NCBI GenBank assembly: GCA_947373775.1 | Contig: CANBZE010000014.1 | Coordinates: forward strand, 1 to 15,058 | Reading direction: 5' to 3' | Origin: Alphaproteobacteria bacterium | Lineage (GTDB): Bacteria; Pseudomonadota; Alphaproteobacteria; Micropepsales; Micropepsaceae | Length of the DNA stretch: 15,058 nt | Part shown: positions 13,712-15,058 of the stretch, one piece after another | How the letters are laid out: each line of letters starts with the position of its first letter | How positions within the stretch are numbered: the first letter of the stretch is position 1 | Position numbers and translations under genes: made by a program | Notes under the pieces: generated by a model | The model's input: the letters and a program-made list of their open reading frames with translations, nothing else | The model's database searches: none | Told to the model about the DNA's origin: nothing

Positions 13712-15058
13712 ATGGCCCACAATAACGGCATGGTTCCCCGCTCCAAGAAGACGCGTGCTCCAAAGGGCATGCCGGACAACGCCGCCAAGTTCCAGGCGGC
13801 GGTGGACAAGATGCCCCTGGCGATGGGTACGGCCGCGCCTGCCGAAGACGCCATCGACCCGGCCTATGTCACGGTGCCGATCAGCGAGTTCGTACCCCAT
13901 CGCCCGGCGCGGCCCCCAAAGTCCGAGGGCGGCAAGACGTTCAAGCTGGTCAGCGACTATCAGCCGGCCGGCGACCAGCGCACCGCCATCCCGGAACTGG
14001 TGGCGGGGGTCAACGCCGCCGAACGCGACCAGGTGCTGCTGGGTGTCACCGGCTCGGGCAAGACCTTCACCATGGCCAAGATCATCGAGGCGACCCAGCG
14101 CCCCGCCTTGATCCTGGCGCCCAACAAGACCTTGGCGGCGCAGCTCTACAGCGAGTTCAAGACTTTCTTCCCCGAAAACGCGGTGGAGTATTTCGTCAGC
14201 TATTACGATTACTACCAGCCCGAAGCGTATATCCCGCGCACCGACACCTATATCGAAAAGGATTCCTCGCTGAACGAGGAGATCGACCGCATGCGCCATT
14301 CGGCGACGCGGGCGATCCTGGAACGCGACGACGTCATCATCGTGGCGTCGGTGTCGTGCATCTACGGCATCGGCTCGGTCGAGACCTATTCGGGCACTGC
14401 CGTGGGCATCGCGCGCGGCGACAGAATAGACCGCAACGCCGCCATCCAGAGCCTGGTGGCGCTGCAATACCGCCGCAACGACGACAATTTCACCCGCGGC
14501 GCCTTCCGGGTGCGCGGCGACACGATCGACATCTTCCCGGCGCACCAGGAAGACCGCGCCTGGCGCGTCGAACTGTTCGGCGACACCGTCGACAACATCA
14601 CCGAGTTCGACCCGCTCACGGGCCACAAGGCCGGCGTGCTGGATGCGATCAAGGTTTACGCCAACAGCCACTATGTGACGCCGCGCCCCACGCTGCAGCA
14701 GGCGATGAAGGGCATCAAGGCGGAACTGGTCACCACTCTGGCCGATTTCCGCGCCAAGGGAAAATTGCTGGAAGCCCAGCGCCTGGAACAGCGCTGCACC
14801 TTCGATCTTGAGATGATCGAGGCCACCGGCTCCTGCGCCGGCATCGAGAATTATTCGCGCTGGCTGACCGGCCGCCTGCCGGGCGAACCGCCGCCCACGC
14901 TTTTTGAATATCTGCCCGACAATGCGCTGGTATTCGCCGACGAAAGCCATGTCAGCGTGCCGCAGATCGGGGCGATGTACAAAGGCGACTATCGCCGCAA
15001 GTTCACCCTTGCCGAATACGGCTTTCGCCTGCCCAGCTGCATCGACAACCGTCCTCTC
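13712..15058 (+). CDS. uvrB: Excinuclease ABC subunit B (N-terminal 449 residues, cut by window edge)
   Basis: UvrB is the damage-verifying helicase of nucleotide excision repair: it receives DNA from UvrA and then loads UvrC. The frame is open to the right edge. Walker A is GVTGSGKT (111-118), the damage-probing beta-hairpin is [13 protein letters not shown] (163-175), and helicase motif II is DESH (410-413). Other UvrB signatures are [49 protein letters not shown] and YGFRLPS. Compared with E. coli UvrB, whose FKLNSAFKPSGDQ start aligns with [13 protein letters not shown] at 77, there are about 72 extra N-terminal residues that are basic and Pro-rich. ATG 13712 has no ribosome site; a TATATT six bases upstream suggests a leaderless transcript. 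No SOS box is seen. If the start were wrong, an in-frame ATG (Met7 or Met20) is possible, but these lack good sites too. Confidence 0.97.
   Translation, partial: MAHNNGMVPRSKKTRAPKGMPDNAAKFQAAVDKMPLAMGTAAPAEDAIDPAYVTVPISEFVPHRPARPPKSEGGKTFKLVSDYQPAGDQRTAIPELVAGVNAAERDQVLLGVTGSGKTFTMAKIIEATQRPALILAPNKTLAAQLYSEFKTFFPENAVEYFVSYYDYYQPEAYIPRTDTYIEKDSSLNEEIDRMRHSATRAILERDDVIIVASVSCIYGIGSVETYSGTAVGIARGDRIDRNAAIQSLVALQYRRNDDNFTRGAFRVRGDTIDIFPAHQEDRAWRVELFGDTVDNITEFDPLTGHKAGVLDAIKVYANSHYVTPRPTLQQAMKGIKAELVTTLADFRAKGKLLEAQRLEQRCTFDLEMIEATGSCAGIENYSRWLTGRLPGEPPPTLFEYLPDNALVFADESHVSVPQIGAMYKGDYRRKFTLAEYGFRLPSCIDNRPL

Noticed and set aside
13652..14950. Long open frame on the - strand (432 residues)
   Set aside because: It is antisense to uvrB, has no ribosome site and no recognisable domain; GC-rich coding DNA often leaves such open frames.

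Overview
This is a GC-rich (roughly 60-65 %) stretch of bacterial chromosome that reads as alphaproteobacterial. The evidence is several features together: a histidine kinase with a PleC/DivJ-style H-box region, a receiver-like protein with an FGPDRR tail, a DUF1499 membrane protein, a DUF5330-like small protein, a UvrB with a long N-terminal extension, and a textbook EcfG (general stress sigma factor) promoter. No genus can be fixed from sequence alone. The window is densely packed and looks core-like. I see no phage, insertion sequence, CRISPR array, tRNA or rRNA.

Layout. At 1-1127 (-) is the N-terminal part of a membrane PAS histidine kinase that runs off the left edge. Divergent from it, 1392-2999 (+) encodes a soluble double-PAS histidine kinase. 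An AT-rich gap with three inverted repeats (3000-3339) precedes a small membrane-anchored DUF5330-like protein (3340-3642, +), which is followed by a strong hairpin terminator. A lipoprotein gene (3706-4155, -) and a degenerate receiver-domain gene (4237-4761, +) are divergent. Two inverted copies of a roughly 100-120-bp GC-rich repeat lie on either side of the receiver gene, and one copy sits inside the 5' coding part of the lipoprotein gene.

Next come a rhomboid protease with a C-terminal helical tail (4888-6120, -) and an iron superoxide dismutase (6168-6803, -), probably co-transcribed with sodB first. Then follow a 69-residue unknown (7123-7332, +), a class III (omega-type) aminotransferase (7336-8724, -), a DUF1499 membrane protein (8803-9564, +) whose 3' end overlaps an MBL-fold hydrolase (9545-10426, -), and an unrecognised 380-residue cytoplasmic protein (10542-11684, +).

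The right third holds a possibly frameshifted mini membrane protein (11714-11865), a secreted SYLF-domain protein under an EcfG-type promoter (11927-12553, +), a secreted protein with a conserved Cys/His core (12635-13015, +), a bidirectional terminator, a UPF0114/YqhA-like membrane protein (13068-13613, -), and uvrB (13712 to the right edge, +), which has no visible ribosome binding site and may be leaderless.

Functionally the genes are mixed: signalling (two kinases and a pseudo-receiver), stress defence (SOD, SYLF protein, UvrB) and envelope proteins. I do not see a clear new multi-gene system. The most unusual material is the repeat that has become coding in the lipoprotein gene, the pseudo-receiver, the candidate frameshifted mini-protein, the dyad-rich promoter region near 3.1-3.3 kb, and the unrecognised 380-residue protein.
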